Under the pieces are notes generated by a model, which searched no databases, had not been told where the DNA came from, and was given only the letters and a program-made list of their open reading frames with translations. A DNA stretch of 64,000 nt from Liolophura sinensis (lineage: Eukaryota > Mollusca > Polyplacophora > Chitonida > Chitonidae): the NCBI RefSeq assembly GCF_032854445.1, contig NC_088300.1, positions 39,772,458-39,836,457 of the forward strand. Direction: 5' to 3'. The stretch's first letter is position 1. The number at the start of each line of letters is the position of its first letter. This document shows, piece by piece, positions 1 through 10,659 of this stretch. The translations under genes were made by a program, and so were the position numbers.

Positions 1-246
1 TACAGATAACTGGGAGTATGGTTCTTTAATGTTTTGTAGATAAATGAAACAGTTCTGAAGTTTATCCTTGCATTAAATGCCAACCATTTCAACCTTTGAA
101 AAACAATACTACTGTTATTTTTTTATACAAGTCTTGCAGCTCGTTTCTGTAAATTCACCATTTTTTCACAATTGGCATTTGTACTTTTCCCCTGTACTGT
201 AGGTCAGTAATTAAGGTAAGGTAAGATATAAAATTTGACAAAAATT

Positions 247-1013
247 TTACCACAGTAGATGGTTAACAGTTTTCGTATTCCTCTGAGAATCCCCAAGAAG
301 TTTTAATACATTTTTGCCACATTTTGTAGTCCATGTTAGGTTTTCATCAATGTGGATACCCAAAAGTTTAGTAGACCTGGCTTTTACTAGTCTGTTTCCA
401 TCAATTGATATAGAGAAGGAATTGTGGTTGCCTGCATTTAAGCGCTGTCTGGATCCAAGCAACATACATTTGGATTTATTGGCATTTATAAATATAGAAT
501 TTGCTCCACACCTTCCCTTAACATCATCCATACTCTTTGCAGCTCAATTTTTGATAAATTGAACAATAAGAGTGGTGTCATCTGCAAAGTTGTCGAGCCA
601 AGTTTCTGTATGACTGATACACAATGCTAGAACATTTAAATACGTAATAAAAAGTACAGGTCCTAATATGGAGCCCTGTGGAACTCCTCCCTGAACAAGC
701 AAGGGATGCAGCATTTCACCACAGAAAGCAGCCATGTGCTTTCTGTTGGACAAGTGGGATTTAAAGGAATTAACAGCAGTTTTCTGGAACTTGTAGATTT
801 CAAGTTTTTGAAGTAAAATATCATGACTAACAGTGTTAAATGCTTTTTTAACGGTACAAGTACTGTTCCAATAAGTTCCCCTTCATCAATTGCTAAACGC
901 AAGCTTTCTACCATTTTGAAGAGAGCAGTTTCACAAGAGTGTAATGATCGTAAGCCTGACTGAGAATGCTGTAGTGAGATATTCATAAACTCTATTGTGC
1001 ACATGCCGATCAA
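247..1013 (-). pseudogene. Reverse transcriptase remnant of the LINE
   Basis: Three consecutive frames carry pieces of one RT domain: QSGLRSLHSCETAL (about 960-905), GVPQGSILGPVLF and the catalytic FADD (about 690-570), and a KSKCMLLGS/STKLLGIHIDENLTW region (about 480-330). Frame changes between the pieces and internal stops make it non-functional. Confidence 0.85.
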
Positions 1014-1260
1014 TGATTTTAGAAAACATGGGTAAGATGTAGATAGGACGATAATTTGCAGTTTTTTTTTTTTGTTTTTTTTTTTGGGACACCCTTATGG
1101 AGAATTATGACTTTTGCCGTCTTCCGTAAGGGAGGATGTGTTATTTATCAGGTCAGTTGAGAATTTTTGCTTCCTAGCCAGTCACCTTGTTTCTCCAGCG
1201 CCTGTAATTTATTGCGCCATCTTTGCGTATGTAAATGCCCTGCTTATGCATAGAGTGAAG

Positions 1261-1337
1261 TATATCCTTAGTAACCCAGGGTGGTTATATCCTTAGTAAC
1301 CCAGGGTGGTTATATCCTTAGTAACCCAGGGTGGTTC
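1261..1337. repeat. 25-bp unit, three tandem copies inside the LINE
   Basis: The unit TATATCCTTAGTAACCCAGG plus GTGGT occurs three times with no mismatches that I see. It copies LINE sequence encoding PPWVTKDI, so it is a recent slippage within the dead element. Confidence 0.85.
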
Positions 1338-1622
1338 AGACAGGTGTTTGACTCGTCTAGTTTTCAGGGAAGTATGCTTATCAAAGACATCTTTAAAGAT
1401 ATCCTAGTAATACAGACTGGGAAATGGTCACTATATGGACATGAGCAGGATATTGTCAGTACAGTAACAAAGATATGATCATTTAAAGTTAATGTTGATC
1501 TTGTCATTCGGGTTGGGAATTAACTAATTGTGTTCAAGACTAAATGAATCAGTAATGCTGCTCCATTTATGATGTGCAATGCATGGTGTGCATACTATTT
1601 TGCATACATGTAGATCAATATT

Positions 1623-1885
1623 TATTTATTTATTTGATTGGTGTTTTACGCCGTACTCAAAAATATTTCACTTATACGACGGCGGCCAGCATTATGGTGG
1701 GAGGAAACCGGGCAGAGCCCCGGGGAAACCCACAACCATCCACAGGTTGCTGCAGACCTTCCCACGTAGGGCCGGAGAGGAAGCCAGCATGAGCTGGACT
1801 TGAACTCACAGCGACCGCATTGGTGAGAGACACATGGGTCATTACGCTGCGCTAGCGCGCTACCTAACTGAGCCACGGAGGCCCC
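1623..1885 (-). mobile_element. tRNA-derived SINE (family A), full length, inserted in the LINE
   Basis: Read on the minus strand: tRNA-like head with A box TGGCTCAGTTAGG and B box GAGTTCAAGTC, a GC-rich core with CCCGGTTTCCTCCCACCATA, and a tail ending in (AAAT)n. Direct repeats GATCAATATT flank it at 1613-1622 and 1886-1895. The core resembles the conserved-core (Nin-DC/MetaSINE) SINEs of molluscs; that assignment is from memory. Confidence 0.9.
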
Positions 1886-2400
1886 GATCAATATTGAAAT
1901 CACCGAGAAGAATGAGTTCTTTGTGCTCATTATCGACCATTTCCAGGTTTGATTCAAATTTATGCATCCATGTTGAAGGTAAATTTGGAGGTCTATATAT
2001 AAAACATGTTAAAAATGATTTTCACTTGGCAGGCTTAATTTCAAGCCAGATCATCTCAAGATTGTTGTTTTCAAGATCTGTTCGTCTGTCATAAGGCAAA
2101 CCATTTGCTATATACACAGCTATACTGCCTCCACCATTGCTGAACCTGTATTTACGTTCATAGGTAAACCCATCAATAAGTATTTCAGAATCGGATACAT
2201 TACTATTCTAAAAGGTTTCAGTGAATCGTATAACTTCAACCTCTCACTTTTTGGAAAGCAAAATTTTTTAGTTGCTCAAGTTTTGGCAATAAAGGGCAGC
2301 CATTAAGCAGAGCAAGGCAGATTCCTTTACTAGGTGAATTAACTAATGGTGGAGTTATATTGCCGCAGAGAGGTAAAGTTTTGCTTGGATTTTAAGGAAT
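1886..2400 (-). pseudogene. APE-type endonuclease remnant of the LINE
   Basis: The minus-strand frame shows ILIDGFTYERKYRF, GGSIAVYIANGLPYDRRTDL, LEMIWLEIKPAK then a stop, followed by FIYRPP, TWMHKFESNLEMV and ILLGDFNID. The RPP and GDFN(I)D signatures are typical of LINE endonucleases. At least three stop codons interrupt it. The downstream half continues beyond the SINE at 1612 and below. Confidence 0.8.
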
Positions 2401-2912
2401 GTCATTGTGAAATTGAGTTTCAGGAAGGAGACATGTCATGTTTTAATGCATTTAAGCCATCCTTAATATGTACATAAAGAACTTAATTAAGCACCCTCAC
2501 GTTTTCACTGTTACAATTTTTGTACACGTGCTACTAATCTTCTTCTTTATCAGAAGAGTGTAAAATGTTATTGCTTGTGAACCATCACTGTTTTTTATGT
2601 GAAACAATGGCTTTTTCAGTGTTGAAGCAGTGATTGAAATTACTCACTGAAAACGTAATTTTGCATCTTATAAATGGCAGCGACTTCCCCTTCAGAGTAT
2701 CAGGAGGTTGGCAGATGATATGGATGAGAAGGTTTCAGACTGTCATCCAGGCACACGGCGGATACACCCGCTATTGGTGTAAAACGCTTTAAGAGATACA
2801 AAAATGACGTTTTTATTGAGTTCTTTGTTAATTTAATATGATAAAACATTAATACAATTGATGAAGTTAACAGTCATGTAGCTGTTGTAGCAGTTTAGGA
2901 AGCTGGTATATG

Positions 2913-2915
<3 letters not shown>

Positions 2916-2961
<46 letters not shown>
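2916..2961. repeat. (TA)n microsatellite
   Basis: About 23 uninterrupted AT dinucleotides in the intergenic region downstream of vinculin. Confidence 0.95.
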
Positions 2962-2965
<4 letters not shown>

Positions 2966-3389
2966 TTTGCATTTTAACCAGATGAGAACAAAATAACATT
3001 TTTAAAAACCTTGTTGTCCAGTCAATAGTCACAGATGTTTCGGACCTATTGTTAGAGGACATAAATCAGTGTGGCTCAGTACTGCTTGGCAAATCAATGC
3101 ATCCAAAGATGAACTGACAAGCCACAAGGTGTGATACTGTCCCGTCACTTCAAACAGGTAATAAGTTGTGTCCTTAGAAATGAATGTATATGATAGGTGG
3201 TTTTGTCACCGACAGGTTTCCAACCATTCGCTGTATATAGAATTTAGTACTCTTAACTATACACAGAGTATGTGTACTTTATTTCTCTCACTTATAACTT
3301 TAAGATGGTCAATAGTTAGGGCCATGACTCCCAGAGTAACCTTCCCGTCAGCTAAACATGTACTTCAGCAATTCAACCTGTTCATAACT

Positions 3390-3978
3390 GGCCATCACTC
3401 ATTCTCTCCAGGGCCCACTTAACAACTGTTTTGTCTACATTGAGCTATAAAGGTCATCGCTCAGTCTCAACAGGGTCCACTTAACAACTGCTTTGTCTAC
3501 AGTGAGCTATAAAGGTTCACCACTCAGTCTCAACAGGTTCCACTAAGCAACTGCTTTGTCTACAATGAGCTATAAAGGTTCACCACTCAGTCTCAACAGG
3601 GTCCACTTAACAACTGCTTTGTCTACGATGAGCTATAAAGGGTCACCACTCAGTCTCAACAGGGTCCACTTAACAACTGCTTTGTCTACAATGAGCTATA
3701 AAGGTTCACCACTCAGTCTCAACAGGGTCCACTAAACAACTGCTTTGTCTACAATGAGCTATAAAGGGTCACCACTCAGTCTCAACAGGGTCCACTTAAC
3801 AACTGCTTTGTCTACAATGAGCTATAAAGGTTCACCACTCAGTCTCAACAGGGTCCACTAAACAACTGCTTTGTCTACAATGAGCTATAAAGGTTCACCA
3901 CTCAGTCTCAGCAGGGTCCACTTAACAACTGCTTTGTCTATAGTGAGCTATAAAGGTTCACCACTCAATCCCAACGGG
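3390..3978. repeat. Minisatellite, about 62-bp unit, about 9 copies
   Basis: The unit contains CAACTGCTTTGTCTAC, ATGAGCTATAAAGG and CACTCAGTCTCAACAGGGTC. The outer copies are the most diverged, as expected of an ageing array. No open frame. Confidence 0.93.
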
Positions 3979-4115
3979 GATTCCCAAGATTATTCAATGT
4001 TTAGTAGAGATCGGTTGTCAGCTCTACTGTTCAGGCTCAGATCTTGACTCCTTATGACCATGATCTACCATCTACTCCAGTTCTCCTCTATACATGTAGA
4101 TGAGAATCTCTGAAT

Positions 4116-4263
4116 GATTTATTTATTTGCTTGATGTTTTACGCCTTACTTACACCCTAAGAATAGTTCACTTATACAAGGGCGGCCAGCATTATGGTGG
4201 GAGGAAACCGGGCAGAACCCGGGGCAACACAGAACCATCCGCAGGTTGCTGCAAGGCCTTACC
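4116..4263 (-). mobile_element. SINE family A, 5'-truncated copy
   Basis: The plus strand reads TTTATTTATTTGCTTGATG, then GTTTTACGCC, CTTATAC, GCGGCCAGCATTATGGTGGG and GGTTGCTGCAAGGCC, then stops before the tRNA head. An 11-bp duplication-like CACCCTAAG interrupts the tail side. Confidence 0.88.
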
Positions 4264-4513
4264 ATGTACACCCTCTATGAATGATGTAAATATACAATGT
4301 GACAACAAGCAGATTTGTCTTTTGACTTCCTTCATGTTATTGTACAAATCAATAACATTAACAGGCGATGCTGGCTCTTCCCCAACACATAGCACCTCAG
4401 CGCACTGCTCTAGCTGTCACACCTTTGGTGACAGTTTCAAGGGATTTCTGAATTGTCTGAATTTAGAGAGGCATCCATCTCCATCTTCCATCTCTAGAAA
4501 GCTACCTCATTAC

Positions 4514-4757
4514 ATGATTTATTTATTTGTTGGTAATATACGCCGTACTCAAGTATATTTCACTTATATGACTTCAGTCAGTATCATGGTGGGAGGAAAC
4601 CGGGCAGAGGCTGGGGGAAGCCCATAATTATCCACAGGTTGCTGAAAGACCTTTCTACGCATGGCTGGAGACAAAGCCAGCATGAGCTGGACTTTACAGT
4701 GACCACAGTGAAAAGGCTCCTGGGTCATTACGCCGCGCTGGTGTGCTATCTCCCCAT
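4514..4757 (-). mobile_element. SINE family A, nearly full length, diverged
   Basis: Tail TTTATTTATTTG, core CAGTATCATGGTGGGAGG, and a partial head (AGCATGAGCTGGACTT, CTCCTGGGTCATTACGCCGC). The final A-box part is lost. Confidence 0.88.
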
Positions 4758-4889
4758 TACTACATGGTGTGCATACTATTTTTGTTTATTAGCAGGGTGT
4801 GCATCGACCTGCTGAACTCTTATGAGCATCACCTAAGGCTAGGAAATATATATTTTGGAAAATTATTAGGAAAATGGGTTTCAATGGGA

Positions 4890-4942
4890 CAAGTAACGCA
4901 CAAGCCAACAAGTGCTCAGTAATTTTGTATGAAATGTTTATT
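4890..4942 (-). terminator. Candidate poly(A) signal and downstream GU-rich element
   Basis: On the minus strand AATAAA at 4942-4937 is followed after about 20 nt by GAGCA and then by CTTGTTGGCTTGTGCG, the classical hexamer/cleavage/GU-rich order. It lies 3.6 kb after the vinculin stop codon. Confidence 0.45.
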
Positions 4943-7900
4943 TTGTCTTCAAAAATATGTTAGCAAATATACTACACAACATAAAGAAGGTACTGAACGC
5001 CCTTGCACAATTACTGACAGGTATGCACAAACTAAAAATAACACTGACATCATGTAACAAAGAAAAAAGTAATAAGCTATATGTATATATATATACATGT
5101 TATAAACTTTCCTAGAACATAGGCTTGTAAACCAAAGCAATGGCAGAACTACAACACTGTAAAATAGTAAATAAACAAGAATGGCATTAAGCCACTATGC
5201 AAAAACATGTTCTATGTGTACAAAATACACCAAAATATTCATATTCGAAATGTTCACCTCTAATTACCACTATTTATAGAACACAGATAAACTGATTAAT
5301 CACTCACAATCACTTTCCAATCACAACCAAAGGATACAACAGCAGCTGTGTACAAATAGTTGAACCAAAAGCTAACCAAATGATGTCTGAATTGCATTAT
5401 TTGCCAAAACTGTCTACCAAAAATGTTCTTCATTGCTCTGTACATATAGTTAACGCAACAACAGAACGAAAACTCTTAGAAAAAATTTGGTAGCTATGCT
5501 AAAATAATAATGTTGCTAACTATGAGGCCATTTAGGAAAGATTCGACCAGAAACAAGCTTCACCTAAATGCAGCTAGCCAAATGAATTGTTTTAAGAGTT
5601 CATCTGCCATCCCTTTTGACACCATTACATTTTACCGTAAAGAATTTGTTAAGTTTTAAATTGTCTTTCAATATTTAGATAGAAATATTGCAAACATGTT
5701 TGGAAAATGGGAATGAGAGCCACTTCTTGGCTTTGTTTATTTGGAAAGTAAGTGGCACTTTCCTTTCCCATATAAATGCCAATAAGCATAAAATTTCACA
5801 TATTTTTTTTTTTATAAACTCGATTCTGCAGCAATAAATAACATGGTAATATATATAGAACATAAACCATCACAGTATCTTGCACAAATAACCAAGTGAC
5901 AAAATAATTCACAACTTGGTTTTAAACAGAGCATGGTTTGATAACACTGAACCAAACAACATTCCACACTGGTATGAACACTGAGTGGCTTTACATACGT
6001 ACATATACATGCTACAGAAAGTCAGTTTGACCGGACTTGAAAAGGTGAGGATTAGCCAAGGTGTGTCACATGCTATATTTGTCTCAACAGCCTGTACATT
6101 ATCCTATAGGAAAGCAGACTCTTGTCCTCATTACTCCTCCCCTATAATCCCCTGCTGTTTATTGTTAGTTGTAATATACTCTTAAGAATTTGCTTTCACA
6201 TGGAGGTAAAATGAAATGTAATTTACCAAAACACAAGGAGTAATTTTAAAAAAAAAAGCACACAAAAAAAAAAACGAAGTGACAGCAAAGTAAAGAACTA
6301 AGAATGCCACAAACATTTCTTTCTAAGCCACATTTTCTACAAAGTACATGTAATTGATCACAAATGTCCTCTTAATAGAGCGTTACAACAACGTAACAGA
6401 CAGAGGTATGAAGAAAAGCTTACACAAATCATTTCATTTTGAAAATTGGAAAATATCTTCCTATATGATTCAAGTACAGATACATGAGAAAAATTTTCTG
6501 ACATTATTAGTGAAGACATCGCGATTTGATTTCTGGAAATCAGAGGCGTTAGTCTCAGCTAGACTATGTTAACATGTCGACTATCACCACTTGCAGAATA
6601 CACTTGCCATTTTTCTAGGCGCAAGCTCTTCCTAAACTTTGAAGAAAGAATTAAGATTAAAATGTACGTCATCGAAATTTAATTTTTAATTTTGCAACAT
6701 AACAGGGACTTAATAGTTTCATCTTCATCTTACATGCACCATTAATATTCAACACTTACAACAATTTGAAAAGGATTATTCTCACAAGCTGAACAACATT
6801 TTTTCTTCTTCTCCTCACAAATCATTTTCCTCTCTTAAAGACAATGGGCAAAGACAGATGTACCGCAAATTACAATATGATGCCATCACCCATAACATGT
6901 ACAGGTTATTTCAGCAGCCTGTAGAAGCTCTATCATAATGGCTATGCTATCAAGTACCACTTAAATATTTAAATAAACTATCTACCTATACCATATATCC
7001 AACAATTTTGGAACGTCCGCACTAAAAAAAAACACTTAAGTTATTAATACACAAAAACTTTTACCCATCTTATTTCAAGAAGATAAAAGTTAACAAAAAT
7101 ACCAAACAAAAACTTCTAGTAAACCTAACTCACAAAGAAAACTGCCATCATTCAAATGTAAGTTTATCAACAATAATGACTGTAAACATAGTAAAATCAA
7201 TCCGGATTTTATTTGTTATAAATATGCTTGAATACAGTAATATCTGGTGAGGGACATGACTAATTTTGTCTTGCAAGTGCTCTGTGTTAATCTTGACATT
7301 TCACTTCAACTGTAGTGCAAAAATACTGACCAACATAAGTGTGCTGTTAACAGTTTTATCCTTGTCTTTCAGATATTTAAATGTGACAAGGAAAGCAATC
7401 TGGAGTCATTACACAATGTGTGTGTTTTCAACAGATGTGTGTTTTTATAAAGAGGATCCCCCTAATATTACACTGAAGATTCAGCAAAACACGCATAAGC
7501 TGATATCAACATGTACAAAACAGTTTTCAACTTGAATTCCATTCCAAATGGCTGCAATCAATACCCTGGTTAACACCTTCACTTCTTTAATTCGCTATAC
7601 ATTCACAAATGCCATGGTTGGAAGTACAGAAAATATACAAGCAGTTATCACACGATGAACCTGCTGATGGTCGTGGGTTTCCCCCGGGCTCTGCCCGGTT
7701 TCCACCCACCATAATGCAGGCCGCTGTTGTATAAGTGAAAATAAATAAATCACACAATGGTTGTTACAAATGCCCTATATGCATGTATTGTAAGTATTTC
7801 TTACACAGACCTACAAACATTGCTGCATACCAAATACAGTACATGCACTTACATAAACACTACTTTTAATTGTAAGAAATTTGTATTCATGAGTTTTGTT

Positions 7901-8527
7901 TGTTCTCTTGCCATATTAACAATAATAGCCATACATAATCATTTTTCGTCCTTGGGTGTCTACCATGTTACTGTCTCCCAACAGAACAGAGTACAAGCAT
8001 TTAGTTCAGTGTCTAACGCACACTCAGCGTTCACTAAGGATGATAATGTGAAATGTGTATGCATGGAGGGTGGCAGTATTATTGTCCTTAACTGTCACAG
8101 AGAGGGGCAAGCAGAGAGAGGAGAAAAGTCTGAGAAACTCAAACCTGTGATAATATTACACCGCTTGTTCTGAATGAAACGTGCATGAAACTAGATGAAT
8201 GGGACCAAAATTCATGTATTTTCAAACATTGAGAAAAAATCCATAGCTAGTGTACATCTGCAGGCACAAAGCAGAGTCACACACACTGATTCATTTTAAT
8301 ATGATAGAATTCTTGTTAAATGTAAGTTGGCATCAACAAACTTTTTCAACATCCTTTGGGAGTCCACAAGGAAGCCTACACATGCATCAAGAGACAAAAA
8401 TCTATACTTTTGCATGATAATGATGTATACTGAAGAACCTAATATTTATGTTATGTTTTCTTTGCATTTTGACAGCACCATTAATTCTTTGGATATTCTT
8501 TTCCGCTTTTCTGTCCAGTTTCAGTTT
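4915..8527 (-). other. Probable vinculin 3' UTR
   Basis: This 3.6-kb stretch follows the stop codon, has no recognisable coding exon and is poor in tandem repeats compared with the rest of the window. It holds one SINE remnant (7658-7752) and several AATAAA hexamers on the minus strand (7208, 6158, 5736, 4937). Only the last is followed by a convincing GU-rich element. The extent is inference; a shorter UTR using an upstream hexamer is possible. Confidence 0.45.
7658..7752 (+). mobile_element. SINE family A, 3' half
   Basis: CTGATGGTCGTGGGTTTCCC, CGGTTTCCACCCACCATAAT and TATAAGTGAAAATAAATAAA. Part of the region before the tail is deleted. It lies inside the probable vinculin 3' UTR, antisense to the transcript. 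Confidence 0.88.
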
Positions 8528-8694
8528 TTATGTGTACCAGGGCCTGCGTCGCACCCATCTCATCTGGTAGCCGGTCTCCACGCGAATCTTGATGGATGCT
8601 GCCTCCGCTGCCCGCACTGTCTCCTTGACAGACTGCATGAGGTTCTGTGCATTGCCAACAAGCATCTCTGTAGCTTCCTGATCTTCCTCAGAAC
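8528..8694 (-). CDS. VCL: Vinculin last coding exon (tail C-terminus and stop)
   Basis: Two bases, 54 codons and TAA, acceptor TTGTAG. It encodes [40 protein letters not shown] and [14 protein letters not shown]. It matches human [20 protein letters not shown] and WVRKTPWYQ. The C-terminal basic hairpin (human Arg1060/Lys1061) and the phospho-site Tyr1065 are retained; the final residue is Thr instead of Gln. Confidence 0.98.
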
Positions 8695-10618
8695 CTACAA
8701 CAACACGCACAATTCTTAACACAAGACAACCAAAAAAAAATCATTTAAAAGGAACAACACATAATTACAAGTACAGATACAAGAGCGACTGAACAGCTTT
8801 AATTTCATGTTCACCGGTTATATAACTAACACTGGGAAGACGATCACATTTTCTTTGTATATGCACGAGCCTACAATTCTGCCACTAAAACTGTTAAATT
8901 CAAATTATTGAGCTTTCACCATTTTAGGGCAATACACTCTGCAATGTACAGGTTCAACAATGTTCAAAGTCTTCATTTCAAGGAAAAAATGCAATTCTGA
9001 TAAACAGAATATAGAAATTATTTTCAACACAAATTAAACATTGCAATGAAATAAAGTAATGTACATACACTTCACTTTAAATATGAAAAAAAATCATGAA
9101 CTGAAAACAGATGACACAAAACTTGGCCATTTTAGAAACAAATTGACTAAAAGATGTCACCATATTTTGTGATTACATTATTAAAGGAGACTTTCAGGTA
9201 ACTTTGTTACAGTTTGCATGCAAACAAAGACAACAACAATAATGTACAGCATTGCAAAGATCTACAAACCCAGCAGTCACAAAGAGAAAAACACAGAGTA
9301 TAATAAAATTTAACGTGAACTTCTGGCACCAAATATATAGTTCATAAACTTCAAAACTACTGAAAAATGAAACATCAAAAAACATCTTTTAAAGATTTTT
9401 AAAATGTTCTGTAAAAAACAGTTAAATGTATAATAAATGTATCATACTTGATATCTAGACAGACTGATGTACCTGATTGGTTTCAGAGCATGAAATGATG
9501 GATGTTTTGGGCATACTAATTTACAAACAGCTCACATTCCCTTAAGGGACTGGACTTTAATGGGATTCATTTTGTAACTAATTATGATGCCAGCCTTGGA
9601 AAGCCATATCTACCTTGAGTATAAGTTGACTATTTTGGCAATGTTCATTGTTTAATATTAAATTTCCAAACCAAATCCTTCAAACTACCATGTCATAAAT
9701 GTAGACATGTAAATCTCAAAGATATATGTGGAAAGTGGACACTGAAAACAAGCCACAAATAACGAAGTTACTTTCAGGAGTTTTATACCTCCTGACAGTT
9801 TCATAGAAAACTCATCAATGATTTAAGTAATTTCATTTATTTCTACTCAAAAGCTTGTAAAGCCCAATCATTGCAAGGAACATACATGTATGAAAAGCAG
9901 TGGGAAGACGGAAAATCTCAGATGTGCCAAGGGGAGGCAACCAGTGACTTTGAAGAAAAGAACCCATACTTACTAGATTCTGGTCAATACAGAGCAGCAA
10001 TGAAAATGTAAAAAACTCATAATCAGTACTAAGCCCCCATGCATCTTTCATCGAGGCATGAACCCGTAATAATAAAAGCCCTAAGTGCTAAAATGAAAGC
10101 AGTAGAATAAATGATGTTTTTGATTAATGATTTTTTGGCAACATAAGGTATTCTTGTGCCATTCACTTGCCTACATTTATTGTTTAGAAATGGCGACTTT
10201 GTGAAAGAATATTTCAGCCGCTATGGCATATACATATGCACAACAACTACACAGCAAACTTTGTTGGAACTGACAGGTCACACTGACATAGCTCATGCTT
10301 TAGTTAAAATTAATACAAATGATCATATCAAACTGTTATCACCTATTCTCAACCGTAAAACAAGAACAATTTATCAACTTTATTTCACCATCAACACACA
10401 TCCCCCATTCCAACCTAAAAATACAAGCAATTTTATCAACCAGTCTGCACCCCACCCCCAAAAAAACAATTCCCACGACAAACGAATTTATCCAACATTC
10501 ATCATTCAATGCTCATCCCCTACCCCCTACTTTGAAACATCACAACCATACCTTTTATCCATGTGTGCCACTTATTTACAAGTAGTTACATTAGAAGTGT
10601 AAATTCTGAACAACATAT

Positions 10619-10659
<41 letters not shown>

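Larger units (their letters stand above)
240..2420 (-). mobile_element. Degenerate non-LTR retrotransposon (LINE), endonuclease plus reverse transcriptase
   Basis: Read on the minus strand, the order endonuclease then reverse transcriptase is that of a Jockey/CR1-like LINE. Endonuclease traces are GGSIAVYIANGLPYDRR, CFIYRPP and GDFNID (about 2370-1886). A linker follows, including DIFKDVFDKHTSLKTRRVKH (about 1410-1350). Reverse transcriptase traces are QSGLRSLHSCETALFKMVE, GVPQGSILGPVLF and FADDT, then STKLLGIHIDENLTW. The frame is broken by stops and frameshifts, and the endonuclease is split by a SINE at 1623-1885. Family-level placement is inference from motif style. Confidence 0.85.
2420..4890. 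other. Intergenic region downstream of vinculin
   Basis: Apart from the (TA)n run, the 62-bp array and two SINE remnants at 4116 and 4514 listed separately, I see no gene, RNA or conserved motif here. Confidence 0.6.
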
